A stretch of 64,000 nt of DNA, taken from positions 624,887-688,886 of the forward strand of contig MNCI01002041.1 of the NCBI GenBank assembly GCA_015680685.1, given 5' to 3'. Under the pieces are notes generated by a model. That model was not told the DNA's origin and ran no database searches. It saw only the letters and a list, made by a program, of their open reading frames with translations. The position numbers and the translations under genes were made by a program. This stretch comes from Gnetum montanum. Its lineage: Eukaryota > Streptophyta > Gnetopsida > Gnetales > Gnetaceae. Of the stretch, positions 46,393 through 57,860 are shown in pieces (the stretch's first letter is position 1; the number at the start of each line of letters is the position of its first letter).

Positions 46393-47394
46393 ATACACAA
46401 GGGGCTGTACATCACCTTGTTCTTGAGATTCCATTCCATTTTCTTCTTTCCATCCTTCTTTCCCCATCTATCACCTCATTGCCGGTTGTATCATTAGTGT
46501 ATATTTTAGTTGACACATTGTTTTCTTGTTGGTAAATTCTTGTGATTAAGACTTTAACTCTTGTTCAAAATGACATTCCTAGAGCCTACAGACTCTTTGA
46601 ATGTGGGATTGTCAGGGCATTAAGGGCATGAGCCTGCTTTGGGGAGGACCCACTGGCATTCCTATTTGGTGCACCAGTTAAATTCTTTCCCTTAACATTT
46701 TTGCAATCCACTCTATTTTGTTCATTTCCATCTTGAAATCCATTTCATCAATGTTATAGTTGTCTCTTTTTCTCCAACTTCCTTGTTCTTTTTCTTTCTC
46801 CATTCTATCACTATTGGAGGTTCGCTCTTAGTCATGGGGGTCCTAACCCAATTTTTTCGATTTTCTCCTAGTCCCTATACCTTTGATAGTCACCACTATT
46901 ATATCTCTAGACCTGTATCAACCATACCACAACCTAGCCAATGGACCTTTTACCGAAGCAAGGGATCAACTACATTGTGATTCATTTACCCTTGCTAATA
47001 TAAAGACTATGTTGTGTGTGCAGATGGTAATCATGCAACAATGAATTGGATCTGGAGGGAACACTTGGAATGGATCAGTGCTGAAGTAGTTATGCAAGGA
47101 ACAAGATCGATGGCGTGCTTATGGATAGATAATGAAACGTGAAATCTTGGCATTGGCAGCAACAAACTTCTTCTCTCTTCTCTCTTCTCTCTCAGCTGCG
47201 AAATAAGGCCTGATGTCAAATATATAAGGTGTTCACTCTTGTTGTCATGAACACTAGTTTTGTCATGTTCTGTAATGATGATCCGTTCACATGCCATCCC
47301 ATTCACCATTAGTTCCATTCAAGTCAATAATCCCATACCTTCCCAATATTTTTTAAGGAACTCAAGGACTAGTTTTTATTCAGTTATGGGGGTA

Positions 47395-48263
47395 TGATGG
47401 GACATGATATCGCATGGGCTGTGATATCGCGTACACGATATCGCGTCTGCCGTGATATTGCATCCCCCGCGATATCACGTATGCAATATCACGTCTTTCC
47501 CTACGATATCACGGACACGATATCACAGTGTGCCACCAAGTCCATAAATAAGAGGCAGCTCTCCCTTGTTTCTCAATCTAGATCTAGACCATAGCCAAAC
47601 TCTTGTAGTTTTTCCATTCCAGAGTTAGAGTAATTTCCATGTGCCCGTAGTAGGAGTCCTAAAGTGAACGGATCTTTATTCGAGCAAATATTGTACTTGA
47701 GCACAAGTTTGTGTACGGAAATAAAGATGAACTTTTGGATAAACCTTGCAGTGCATGGACTAAGCCAAATAGGACTTTAATTACTGTTATTTATTGTTCA
47801 TTGTTTCAATGCTTTATTAGTTAGTTAAATCTCTCTCAACCCTTAACTCCTAGTTAAGTGCATTCAGTACAATCGCTTCAAGCACATGTGTTACGCTTGG
47901 TAATCCCAGTAATGAATAGCGTTTAGTAATCCTAGAAGGTTGCATTGGTTTAGGGTGTGAAAGGCAAGTGGGAATGGATACTGATGCTAGGCATTAGAAC
48001 TTAGTTAGTTAAAGTTAGTTACTTAGTCTCTTCACCCTTTCCCTCATTAGCATATAAAACATAAAAGACATAAAAATCACATACCTCGGACTTACTTAAC
48101 CATACAACCATGACAAATACAAGTAATTCTGGGAAGACAACGAATGATTAACCTTAAGTGTTCCATAAGGCGTGTAGGCGCTTGGTCTGCAGAGTTCGAC
48201 CGGATCGCACATGTAATGCTCGTATTCGTATGGTTGAGTGTAGGGGTACCTCACCACTCATCA
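47395..48263 (+). mobile_element. E1 right LTR
   Basis: 869 bp, preceded by the polypurine-like TATGGGGGTA. U3 has an expanded array of GATATCGCGT-type palindromes (47400-47527). TATA box CATAAATA lies near 47543. It ends ACTCATCA before the target duplication ACGTT. Confidence 0.9.
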
Positions 48264-48268
48264 ACGTT

Positions 48269-48742
48269 AAATAAGGATATCATGTTTCTCCTACTTTATT
48301 TGGGCTATTTCTTGATGAACTTGAAGAATGGATGTATAAAATACCAACTCAATTTGCAATTACAATTAGAAGTAGTCTTGTAAAACTTTCACTATATGAT
48401 GATAATGGTGTCTTAATTTCAAATTTAATGAATGGATTGCAACAAATGTTTAATACTCTTGATGACTATTATCAACATTTAAAAAATGAAAGTTAATGTT
48501 CAAATAACTAAAATCATGAATTTTGGCACATGTAATAAGATATAAAACTTTATTATAAGACATGAACACACAGACATAATTTCCTCTTCTAGATATCTTA
48601 TCCTAAAATGCTTTTGTAATTATAAATGGGAATAGGGCATTACCTAAAGAGTTGCAAGTGGTATGAAAGCCTTATTTTAAAAAACAAATGTAAGAAGGAA
48701 CCTATTTTGGCTTGGGATATTCAAAAATAATTTTATCATGTC
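48269..48742 (+). pseudogene. LINE reverse transcriptase fragment, right part
   Basis: Continues the left part across E1: VKQGYHVSPTLFGLFLDEL, then LYDDNGVLIS where active LINEs have Y-A-D-D, then NWNRALPK-like sequence (INGNRALPKELQV near 48625) typical of the LINE thumb. It ends at 48742 where E2 begins. Confidence 0.65.
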
Positions 48743-49578
48743 TGATGAGCAGCGAGGTATCTCTACACTCAACCATACAAATATGAGCATTCATGTGCGA
48801 TCCGGTCAAACTCCAAGGACTAAGTGCTTATGTGCCTTTATAGAACAAGGATGGGTTAGGTGATCATTGTCTTCCCAAGCTTACTTGTATGGCACAATTG
48901 TATGGTTAAGTAAACTTGAGGTATGTGATTTTTATGCTTTTTTTATGTTTTATGTTCTTGGTGCTTAAAATGGAGAAATGAAATAATTAAATAACTAATT
49001 TAATTTAACTACTCAACTAGGCTCTAACTAGTCCTAACATCAACATCCATTCCCACTCTCCATACACAAGCTGAACCAATGTAACACTACTGGGATTACC
49101 AAACACTAGTCATTACTGGGTTACTAAGTGTTCCACATATGCTCGAAGTGGTCATATTGAGTGTGCTTACTTGTTGAAAATGAACAAATCAATAAAAGCA
49201 ACATCAATTAACTAATAAGAGCATTGAATAACTGTAAATAACATTAAATGCAATAAATAAGCTATTCTAAATGTTGCAAGGTTTATCACAAAGTTCATCT
49301 TTATTTTCGGACACAAGGTGTGCTTAGGTATATAATGCTCGAATAAAGATCCGTTCACTTGATGACTCCTACTGTGGACACTCAGAAATAATTCTAACTC
49401 TGGAAAGGAAAAACTATAAGAGTTTGAGTAAGAAACTAACTATCTAATTGCCAAACCAAGTGCGCTCACCTCTTATTTATAGGCGATGAGATAGGTTCTG
49501 ACATTGGATGTTTGATATCATTTGGTAGGCTTTGATATTGCAGAATTGATATCGTGGATCCAATATTGCAGCTCATCA
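48743..49578 (-). mobile_element. E2 3' LTR
   Basis: 836 bp. Its minus-strand start TGATGAGCTGCAATATTGG is a decayed version of the palindrome-rich U3 of E1, with GATATC remnants at 49517-49553. TATA box CTATAAATAAGAGG near 49483. It shares the TGAGTGTAGAGATACCTCGC-like end with E0 and E1. Confidence 0.88.
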
Positions 49579-50637
49579 AACCCCCGTGACTAAATGAAAA
49601 ATTTTCCTTGAGTTCCTTACAAAATATTGGGAAGGTATGGGATTATTGACAGAACGAAAACTATTGTGATATGGAATGACAAACTTAAAGTGCTCGGTGA
49701 ATGGATCGACAAACATATTATAACATTGGTGTTCATAACCATTGTGGTGGACACTATACATAGTTGACATCCAGACCCTCATTCAATAGCTTGGAGAGAG
49801 AGAGAAAAAAAAGAAAATGAGGCGCGTTGCTATCGATGTTCAAATTGTGTACACCGTTGTTCATCCATGGCCATATGACCAAGCTTGTTCCTTGCATAAG
49901 TGCTTTTGCTCTAGTCCATCTTGAGTGCTCCCTCCTATCCTAGTCCATTATTTGTGTAATCGCCATTTGCACACACAACACAATCACGAATTTGCAAGGA
50001 TAGATAAGACATAATGTAGTTAATACCTTGCCTCGATATAAAGCACATTAGCTAGGTTGTGGGTATGGCAGATATTAGGTTAGAGGTTTGTGACTGATAA
50101 CTACCCATGTTGTAGGGGTAAGATAAGTATGGAATGGAAAAATTTGTGACAGGACCCCCATGACTAAGAGCGAACCTTCGGTAGCAATAAGATGGAAAAA
50201 GAAAGAATAAGGAAGAAGAGAGGAAAAAGAATGGTGAAGCCAATGAAATAAAAATGGATGTCATGGATGAGGTGAAATGGGAAATAGTTGATTGCAGAAA
50301 ATGTTTAAGGGAAAGAACTTAACAACTGCACCATAAGGGAATGCCAGTGGGTCCTTCCCAAAGCAGGCTCATGCCATTTATGCCCTAACAAACCCACAAA
50401 CCAAAGAGTCCATAGGGTCTAGGAATGACATATGGAAACAATGGTAAAGAACTTACCCACAAGAGTTTACCAAAGAAGAACAATGTGTCAACCAAGATAT
50501 AGACTAATGATAAAACTAGCAATGAGGTGGAATATGGGAAGCAATACGGAAAGAGAGGAGAGAATGGAATGGAATCCCAAAATTAAGGTTGTGTAAAGTC
50601 CCTTGTGTAGTGTATGATTAAGGTGACTTAATAAAAT

Positions 50638-50952
50638 TCATTCCAAATTCAGATTAAAACTAACCACATCTAGTGACCTTACATCAACACACTTGACCAA
50701 CCCATCCTCCTGAAACAATAAGAATGCATCCATAGAGCCACCACCATTCCAACAAGAGAAAGATAGAGAAGCAGGAAGCAAGAAAGGGCCTTTGTTAGAG
50801 GGAACCTTCAGGCATGGGTAACATGTCTTGCCAATGCCATAATCAATGCTTATAGCCCATGTTTCTTTATGATGTCTAAGGGGTATGCTTTGAATTCTCA
50901 CCATTTTTTTTGTGAGAACCACATCATGTAAAGACTTATTTGATTGAGTCAA
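50638..50952 (-). CDS. E2 conserved 3' ORF, 104 residues, unknown
   Basis: An open frame between integrase and the 3' LTR. It starts MTQSNKSLHDVVLTKKM and contains WAISIDYGIGKTCYPCLK and FLLFQEDGLVKCVDV. E1 has a frameshifted relative at 46142-46392 with the same order of motifs, so the reading frame seems to have been under constraint in the family. No signal peptide, membrane span or known domain is recognised. It may be the remains of a longer env-position ORF. Confidence 0.45.
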   Translation of the reverse strand: MTQSNKSLHDVVLTKKMVRIQSIPLRHHKETWAISIDYGIGKTCYPCLKVPSNKGPFLLPASLSFSCWNGGGSMDAFLLFQEDGLVKCVDVRSLDVVSFNLNLE

Positions 50953-51482
50953 CTTTCTGATATTTGGTAAAGAGCAGAATGGTGGAAGATTATATGAAAC
51001 ACATCCAAGTATCCAAGAGAATAGCTAGCACAAATGCGTCGAATCCCCTTGAGGTCACACCCTTTTCAATCCATTTGAACCTTTCCTTGGTTTGAAGAAT
51101 ACCAAGCCACCAATTCATTAATAAGATTACTTAGAAAAAAGGATAGTACCGTTCCAAGATCAAGGGAGATCATAGAGCTAAATGGATGAATGGATGATGT
51201 GGACTCATTGCCTGTTTTATCAAAAGAAACCATATCTTAGTATCAACATTAAAAGTCAAAGGTAAAAACCAAACATTAGCAATCAACATCATTATAGTAC
51301 AATCCACCATCATGAGCACTTATTATACGATAAGTGAGATTTATTTCAACAAAGTGTAATAGAGAAAGAAATAGTAAAAAATTTTAATGATGGTGTAAAA
51401 CAAAAACAAGTAAAGATGAAGAATGTGTAAAACAAAAATGTGTAAAACCAAAAAGTTAAAGGAACTGAGGGCTTTAGAATGG

Positions 51483-52070
51483 TTAGCATTGGTGGCCATC
51501 TCCCCCACGATTGAGTTGGAAGGAGGAGATCCAAAATAATGAGAAAGGTTGTCCATTAATAGAGGTAGTGTTAGTGCTGGCCATTTTAGGTTCATGGAAA
51601 GGTTTAGTTTCCTGGATGTTGACCAATAATTTCTTATTTAGGCTTTTAGGTTTATAGATCATCATGGCTCCTATACGAAAAGATTCATGAATAATATAAG
51701 GTCCTTCCCATAGTGTTTGAAATTTAGTTCGTTGTGGCACATGTGTGGGATTTCAGTAAAGAACCTTATCTCTCAATTGGTACTTGACTCTCCTAATCCT
51801 TAGGTCATGATGTTGTTTGTTAAAGGCCTTGTGTAGTTCATTGGATGATAGGGTAGCTAATCAATTTTCATCTAGCAAGTTAAGATTCATTAACCATTCT
51901 TTTTGTGCTAGATTGAGGCCAAGGTTGAGGTTCACAAGATTAGATGAAATGATGAGCGTCTTGGAACAATGTAGGCCAATAATATCCTACAAGGAAGATT
52001 TTAATGGCTATTTTTCTCTCAGTGTAATTCCCCCATAAGGACCCTCATGAACATCTTGGAGAACTCGTAA
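51483..52070 (-). pseudogene. E2 integrase remnant with deleted catalytic core
   Basis: The zinc-binding end reads HEGPYGG and VGYYWPTLFQDAHHF (52060-51960), then jumps to ELHKAFNKQHHDLRIRRVKY and the C-terminal domain KFQTLWEGPYIIHESFRIGA (51740-51600), ending near the RGGD of the pol terminus. The Asp-Asp-Glu core of about 150 residues is missing. Confidence 0.75.
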
Positions 52071-52351
52071 TTGATCTACATCAGGAACACACCATCAGAC
52101 CAGACCATCAGAACATACCTTATAAAGGTGTCTGTTGATTTTCATGAAATATTTGGCTTGATGAAAAATTTTTTGTTTCTTTTTAATGTCTAACCCTTGT
52201 GGTGTTTCTTGTGTAAGCAATATAAGTTAGAATGCTACTATAACAATTTGTATCGGTGGGTAAGTGATTGTTTATCACACCTGCAAAGAGGAGTTCATTA
52301 GGGAAACCGTTAGAAATTGGATATTCATCCTCTTTGTTTGTCCCATTGTAA

Positions 52352-52610
52352 TCAAGATAAATGATCAGCGATAGCATTCTCGGTGCCTTTACGATCAATC
52401 ATTGTAAGATCGAACTCTTGTAAGATCACGAGCCATTGTATGATGCGAGGGCTCACCATTGGTTTATTCGTTAGGAACCGAATTGCACTATAATCCATGT
52501 ATACAAATATCTTATAGCCCAATACATAGTGCCTAAATTTTTCTAGTGCAAACACCACAGTCATTAACTCTTTTTTTGTTGTGGTGTAGTTGAGTTGTGC
52601 ACTAGCAATA
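52352..52610 (-). pseudogene. E2 RNase H fragment
   Basis: ASAQLNYTTTKKELMTVVFA, FVYMDYSAIRFL and LTMIDRKGTENAIADHLS are all typical of gypsy RNase H of the Athila type. The fragment is open, but its upstream part (RT and the first half of RNase H) is lost at the junction near 52610. Confidence 0.82.
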
Positions 52611-53544
52611 CTTCAACTTGCACAGTGAACTGCCAAGGAAACTGCCAAATCCCAATCTCTTGCCCCACATGCCATGTAAGGCAAAACAAAAAAAACATGT
52701 TTTAGTAGACCCTGCCTTAGCCCCGCCAGCAAGTGGTGGCTCTTGACAACCATCGCAAATCACTACCCACACAATGCCATAAAACTTTAAAAATAATAAT
52801 TTTTTTACAAGCCCTCTATACAAGCTTGTGGCCTTCTCATCTATCATTGTGTAGGTGACCATGACGATTGTGGCCTTTGCTTCACCCTCATCACCTTTAA
52901 AACCCTCACATAATCTACCAAAACCCTTGCCCTCCAAGCCCTCTCCCCATGTGCTTGCACTACCTCCTTAGCCACAGTGGCCACAATGGCCACGGTGATG
53001 GTGGCCCTTACCATAGCAAGGCATTGCCAAAACCAAAACCCAAGCCCCAAACACCTAAGTACACCAAGGAAAGAGTTGAAAATAGTAAAAGGGGTAGTGT
53101 AGTTGGGGTACCTAGCGGTCGATGGAACTCTTTGCTCTTCTACGCTTGCCCGCAGTAGGCATCCTGAGACTTGCTCTCCTTCATCCACATTAGTCAGCTT
53201 TGGGTGTTGACATCCACTTCAGTGCAACATTTTGGCAACTATGCTTGTACAATTATGCTATGCTCTTAAAAGTTGGCATTTTCAACTTTGACAATGATAG
53301 ATTTACCAAGGGTAAAATACACTTTTATACCCCTGGAGACCACTTAATTTTTTTATCCACCCCAAGACTACCTTCAACAATGCCAAGCATAGTTGGGTGT
53401 GACTGTAGTCACTAGAGTTAGAAAAATTTTCGATTTTTCTAGCTATCCCCAAACTTAGAAAAATTTTGAATTTTTCTTGTCACCCAATGGGCAGCCAAGC
53501 TAATTTCAATTTTTTGATGCACCAAGTCTTGCCCCAATGATGCA

Positions 53545-53645
53545 CTTAGTGCATTAGAGTCTGCTAAGACCTCAAACTAGCACATTACAGTCTGCTAAGA
53601 CCTTAAACTGGCAACCCCATGGCTAATTGAGGCATAAAACTAGCC
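53545..53645 (+). repeat. TAAACTAGC-type repeats before RT of element B
   Basis: GTCTGCTAAGACCTTAAACTGGC-like units (53560, 53591) and one decayed unit (GCATAAAACTAGCC). This is the same position as 20499-20675 in element A. Confidence 0.6.
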
Positions 53646-53797
53646 CATGCATTCCTTCCCTTTAAAATCACATTCACATACTTAAGAAAATTTTTTATTG
53701 TATTCTTTTCTTTAACTATGCATATTACTCTTATTAACATAGGTGCATATTGACATTTTTTTAGTTATTTTGGTATGATTATTGCAAGATTTTCAAC

Positions 53798-54958
53798 ATG
53801 ACTATGTACGAGCATCTTCATGCACCTCTGGTTCTTACTAGGCCTCATGGTGATCTCATGTGATGCATTGACCCACAATGCCTAGACCTTGAGCTGGTAG
53901 TCTATGATGAATACATAACATCTATAGAAGCACTGCTAGACTAGCTAGACTATCTAGTTAGGGCTCTAGATCTAGAGGTAGGTGACATCATCAAGGATCC
54001 CCTTATTGAAATCCCTATAGCAACATCTAGTGGTGAGGCAAAAACATTGAAACTCAGCATTTTTTTAGAGCCTCAACATGCCCAAAACATTACAAAAGTA
54101 CCTAAAGAAAATAGCAAAGCATTTGCATGGTCTTATGAAGCTATGTTAGGCCTAGATCCTCATGCAATGCAACACAACATAATTCTCAATCCCAACATAA
54201 GACCAGTTAAGCAGAAAGATCGCAAGGTTAGGCCTGAGGTGGTATTGGCAATCTGTGATAAAATCACTAAGCTCTACAAATATGATTTCATTTGGGCCAT
54301 TGATTATGTAGATTAGGTATCCAACATCATGGTTGTACCCAAGAAAAAAGAAAGCATACATATTTGCATAGAATTTTGAGACCTAAACAAGGAAACTAGT
54401 AAAGATGACTTCCCATTACCTAGTATTAATCAATTGGTCAATACTACAGCTAGTCATGCCTTGTTGTCCTTCATGGATGGGTTCTTAGGATACAACCAGA
54501 TTTGGATCAACCTAGTGCACCAACTTAGTACTACCTTTATGACCCCTTGGGGTACATTTTTCCACATCATGATGTCCTTTGGGCTCAAGAATGTAGGAGC
54601 AACTTATCAATGAGTCATAACATACATCTTTAGCAATTACATGTTAGGTCTGCTCAATGATTATGTTGACAATATAGCAGTTAAGTCCAAAGCATAATAC
54701 AACCATGTAGATGACTTAGACCTTGTGCTCAAACATTGCCTAAAGCATGAACTTAGGTTAAACCCTAAAAAATGTCTCTTCTGCATTAAGATAAGTCACA
54801 TGCTAGGTTTTGTAGTATTCGAAGCAAGAATACGCATAGAGCCTAATAAGGTTAAGGCCATTATCAACTTAGCATCACCAACCAACCTTAAGGAGTTATG
54901 AACGTTACAAGGCATATTACAATTCATATGTTGGTTTATCGCATGATTAACCAACAAA
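53798..54958 (+). pseudogene. Element B reverse transcriptase
   Basis: Opens with an ATG-type start (MTMYEHLHAPLVL) like element A. It contains KENSKAFAWSYEAMLG, LLSFMDGF, MSFGLKNVGATYQ, then the active site DYVDNIAVKSK, where the second catalytic Asp is Asn, and LGFVV with LRLNPKKCLF. Several TAG and TGA stops. Inactive. Confidence 0.8.
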
Positions 54959-55450
54959 TTGGAGCTAATGCAAAACTTGCTCAAAAAGGGAGTCCACTTT
55001 GAGTGGATAGCTCAATTCCAAGAGGCATTTGACAACCTCAAACAAGAGCTGGCTCAACTTCCAACGGTCTACCCTTCACTAGGAGATAAACCATTCTACC
55101 TCTACCTTGCTACCTCTAACACATCCATTGCTTCTCTGCTTTGTCAAAAGCAATACCATGGCACTGAGGTTCCCGTATACTACCTAAGCCATGCATTAGT
55201 TTCCTTTGAAGCAAAGTATAATGATGTCGAGAAGAATTACCTTGCCTTGGTCTTTACACTCAAGAAGTGAAGGCATTATCGTTTCCATATCCAAGTCAAC
55301 ATCATCTACAAAAGCAATGTACTTCGAGTGATTACAATGAACATTTATGAGAGTAGTTGCATTGCACATTGGAAAGTAATAACTATAGAGTTTGACCTAC
55401 ATTACATTGCATAAGCATCAACCAAAGGTTAAGTAATAGCTACACAACTT
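54959..55450 (+). pseudogene. Element B first RNase H
   Basis: Frame 54959-55270 is open: FDNLKQELAQLPTVYPSLGD, PFYLYLATSNTSIASLLCQ, VPVYYLSHALVS, YLALVFTLKK, then TGA. Parallel to 22079-22573 in element A. Confidence 0.75.
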
Positions 55451-55539
55451 ACAGCTTTCCCAATTGATGACTAAGTAATGATAGATTAAGAATTTCTAGA
55501 TGAGGATGTCACTAGCATAAGTCAAATGCTTGACAACTT

Positions 55540-56071
55540 CAAGGCACTATTACACTTTGATGGCACTTCAACCTCTCAAGGGGGTAGTGCCACTATCATA
55601 ATCATGTTTCCCTCTATGGAGATTCAATCCTTCACATACTATTTTGCATTCCCATGCACTAATAACATTGTGGAGTATGAAGGTCTCCTCTGAGGTATCT
55701 TAGTAACTCACAACCTAGGAATACAGAACCTAGCAATCCAACGAGACTCGCAACTAGGTGTCGACCAAGTTATAGAGGTTTACGCTTGTAAAGCCCAGTA
55801 CTTAAAACCTTACTGTGACTTGGCAAAGCACTTGCATAAGAAATTTGAAATTACTAATGTTCAACATATCCCCCACAATGAAAACTCCATTGCTAATGCA
55901 TTAGTGATGTTAGCCTTAAGCATTACACTTGAAATGTTTCACACATCACCCACTGTAGTGGCAGATTGCACCGTGCCCATCACGCAAACAATCAACATTG
56001 CATCTATAGCCACAATAAGCATGACCCATGTAGTAGAGTGGTACAAAGACATCAAGTCATACCTTCTATAG
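55540..56071 (+). pseudogene. Element B second RNase H
   Basis: LLHFDGTSTSQGGSATII (first Asp), YEGLL (Glu, next to a TGA), IQRDSQLGVDQV (Asp) and HNENSIANALVML, where the final Asp is Asn. The archaeal-type domain of the Tat lineage, inactivated. Confidence 0.75.
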
Positions 56072-56079
56072 GGTGAACC

Positions 56080-57280
56080 TCTACAACATCTAATTTCTAC
56101 TCAAAAGGATGCAATGCGAAAGAGATTGCGGTAGTATGTCATCGTGGGTGATAACACACTATGCCACAAATCCTATGATGGCATACTGTTAACATGAATT
56201 CACAATAGCGAAGTGTAGATGTTTGTTGAACAAGTCCACAAAGGATCCTACAAAGGCCACATAGCACCTAGGGAAATGGCATTAAAGATTAGACACTTAG
56301 GCTTCTATTGGCTAGACATGGAGTGCAATTTCATCTCCAAGGTCAAGACATGTAACACGTGCTAATGACATGGTAACTTAATGCTTGTGCCACCCACTAA
56401 ACTACACACAATGTAGATCATGTGGCCATTCCAACATTGGGGGTTGGACATCATAGGGCCTATAATGCCTACGTCCTCCACAAGACATAGCTTCATTATA
56501 ACCACAATTGAGTCTCTTATGAAGTGGGTTGAAGTTATTCTCCTTAGGAAGACTACATCACAGTAGGTTTACAAATCCATACTTGACAACATGATGACCC
56601 ATTTTATTTTACACATGACCATAGTCATAGATAATGGGCCATAGTTTAGCAATGTTGAGACCAAATCATTTTGCGAATGCTTCAAAATCAAACATTCATT
56701 TTCGTCATCCTACTACCCACAAGTGAATGGCTAAGTAGAGGCCACAAACAAGGTCATCGTCAATTTTTTAAAGAAGATGCTTATCATTAGCAAACGATGA
56801 TGGCATGAGTAGCTAATCTACACACTCTAGGCCTACTGCATGACAAAAAGAACTACAATAGGTAAGATGCCATACAGTTTGGTTCATGGATTTAAAGCAA
56901 TCTTGCCTCTTGAATTGCAAGTCCCATTGCTCTATGTAATCCTCTCAAGCTTCATTGATTAGGCTCAAAATGATGAGTTGAGGATCATGGGTCTCAACTT
57001 GATAAGGGAGGAGCACATGCAAACACTTGGTTAGATCGAGTGGTACCAACAAATACAATGACAAAAACACCATCACAATCAACATCAACACCCAATTAAG
57101 AAAGGGAACCTAGTCCTTAAGGCTATTCGGGAATCTACGAATAAATTCTTAGCCAACTAGAAAGGACCTTTCTTGGTTGTCAAGGTCTATGACAATGGAG
57201 CAATTAGGCTTGCTAACTAGGATGGCAATGAATTTGCCAATCCAGTGAACCACACATACCTGAAGCTATACTACGCATAG
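56080..57280 (+). pseudogene. Element B integrase
   Basis: Zinc part VHKGSYKGHIAPREMALKI and VKTCNTC, core WGLDIIGPI, VIDNGP, then VEATNKVI, and the end NHTYLKLYYA. Many TAG codons replace expected Gln or Trp. The catalytic acidic residues can still be traced, but the frame is broken throughout. Confidence 0.72.
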
Positions 57281-57309
57281 CACACAACACCTCATCAATG
57301 AGAAAGTAA

Positions 57310-57860
57310 GGTAAGCAATAGTCTGCTATGACTATAAACTAGCAAAGATTAGTTTGCTATGACTATAAACTAGCAAATATTAGTCTGCTATGACTATACA
57401 CTAGCACAGAATAGTCTGCTATGACTATAAACTAGCATAGCATGTTTGCTACGACATTAAACTGGCCCACATCCATAGTCTTCTATGACTATAAACTGGC
57501 ACAACATGTCCGCTATGACATTAAACTGGCACCCACATCCATAGTCTTCTATGACTATAAACTGGTAAAGATTAATTTGCTACGACTATAAACTAGCAAA
57601 GACAAGTCTGTTATGACTATAAACTAGCATAGATCATCTGCTATGATGCTAAATTAGCATAGCTTGTCCTTGGTTCATGACATTAGACTAGCACAACCTC
57701 CACCATCCACTATGACGTTAACCTAGCACACAATAGTCTACTAGGACTATAAACTAGCACATCATGATTTTCCAAGACCTTAAACTAGGCCAACAGTCTA
57801 CTAGGAGCCTAAATTAGCAAAGTCCATGGTCTACCATAACCTTAAACTAGGTTTGCAATT
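57310..57860 (+). repeat. About 17 units with TATAAACTAGCA after integrase of element B
   Basis: Units of roughly 30-34 bp, GTCTGCTATGACTATAAACT plus AGCA, with decay at the right end. They are the counterpart of 24415-24800 in element A but with a different unit length, so the array has been re-amplified independently around the same core. Confidence 0.85.

Larger units (their letters stand above)
41303..48263 (+). mobile_element. E1: Athila-like Ty3/gypsy element lacking RT, RNase H and integrase
   Basis: 6.96 kb, LTRs 41303-42102 and 47395-48263 with TGATG...CATCA ends, and a perfect target duplication ACGTT (41298-41302, 48264-48268). PBS TGGCGCTGTTGCTGAGGA at 42104 is close to the one used by plant Athila elements. 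Gag and protease are present, but after the protease (about 45360) the sequence jumps to the part that in E2 follows integrase (about 45405 here, 51545 there), so RT-RNase H-integrase are missing. It could only have moved with enzymes supplied by a relative, unless the loss came later. LTR divergence, by eye about 6%, is lower than in element A. It splits a LINE fragment. Confidence 0.9.
48743..52610 (-). mobile_element. E2: reverse, 5'-truncated Athila-like element
   Basis: On the minus strand it ends with a 3' LTR (49578-48743) of the same family as E1. Internal to that are a polypurine-like CACGGGGGTTT, about 1.9 kb of 3' sequence with a conserved ORF, an integrase remnant (52070-51483) and an RNase H frame (52610-52352). 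It breaks off inside RNase H at about 52610, where element B begins. LTR, gag, protease and most of RT are missing. The LTR end target is ATGTC (48738-48742), without a partner. Confidence 0.85.

Noticed and set aside
53200-53415. 71-codon frame at the left part of element B
   Set aside because: No domain or conserved counterpart recognised in element A; probably chance.
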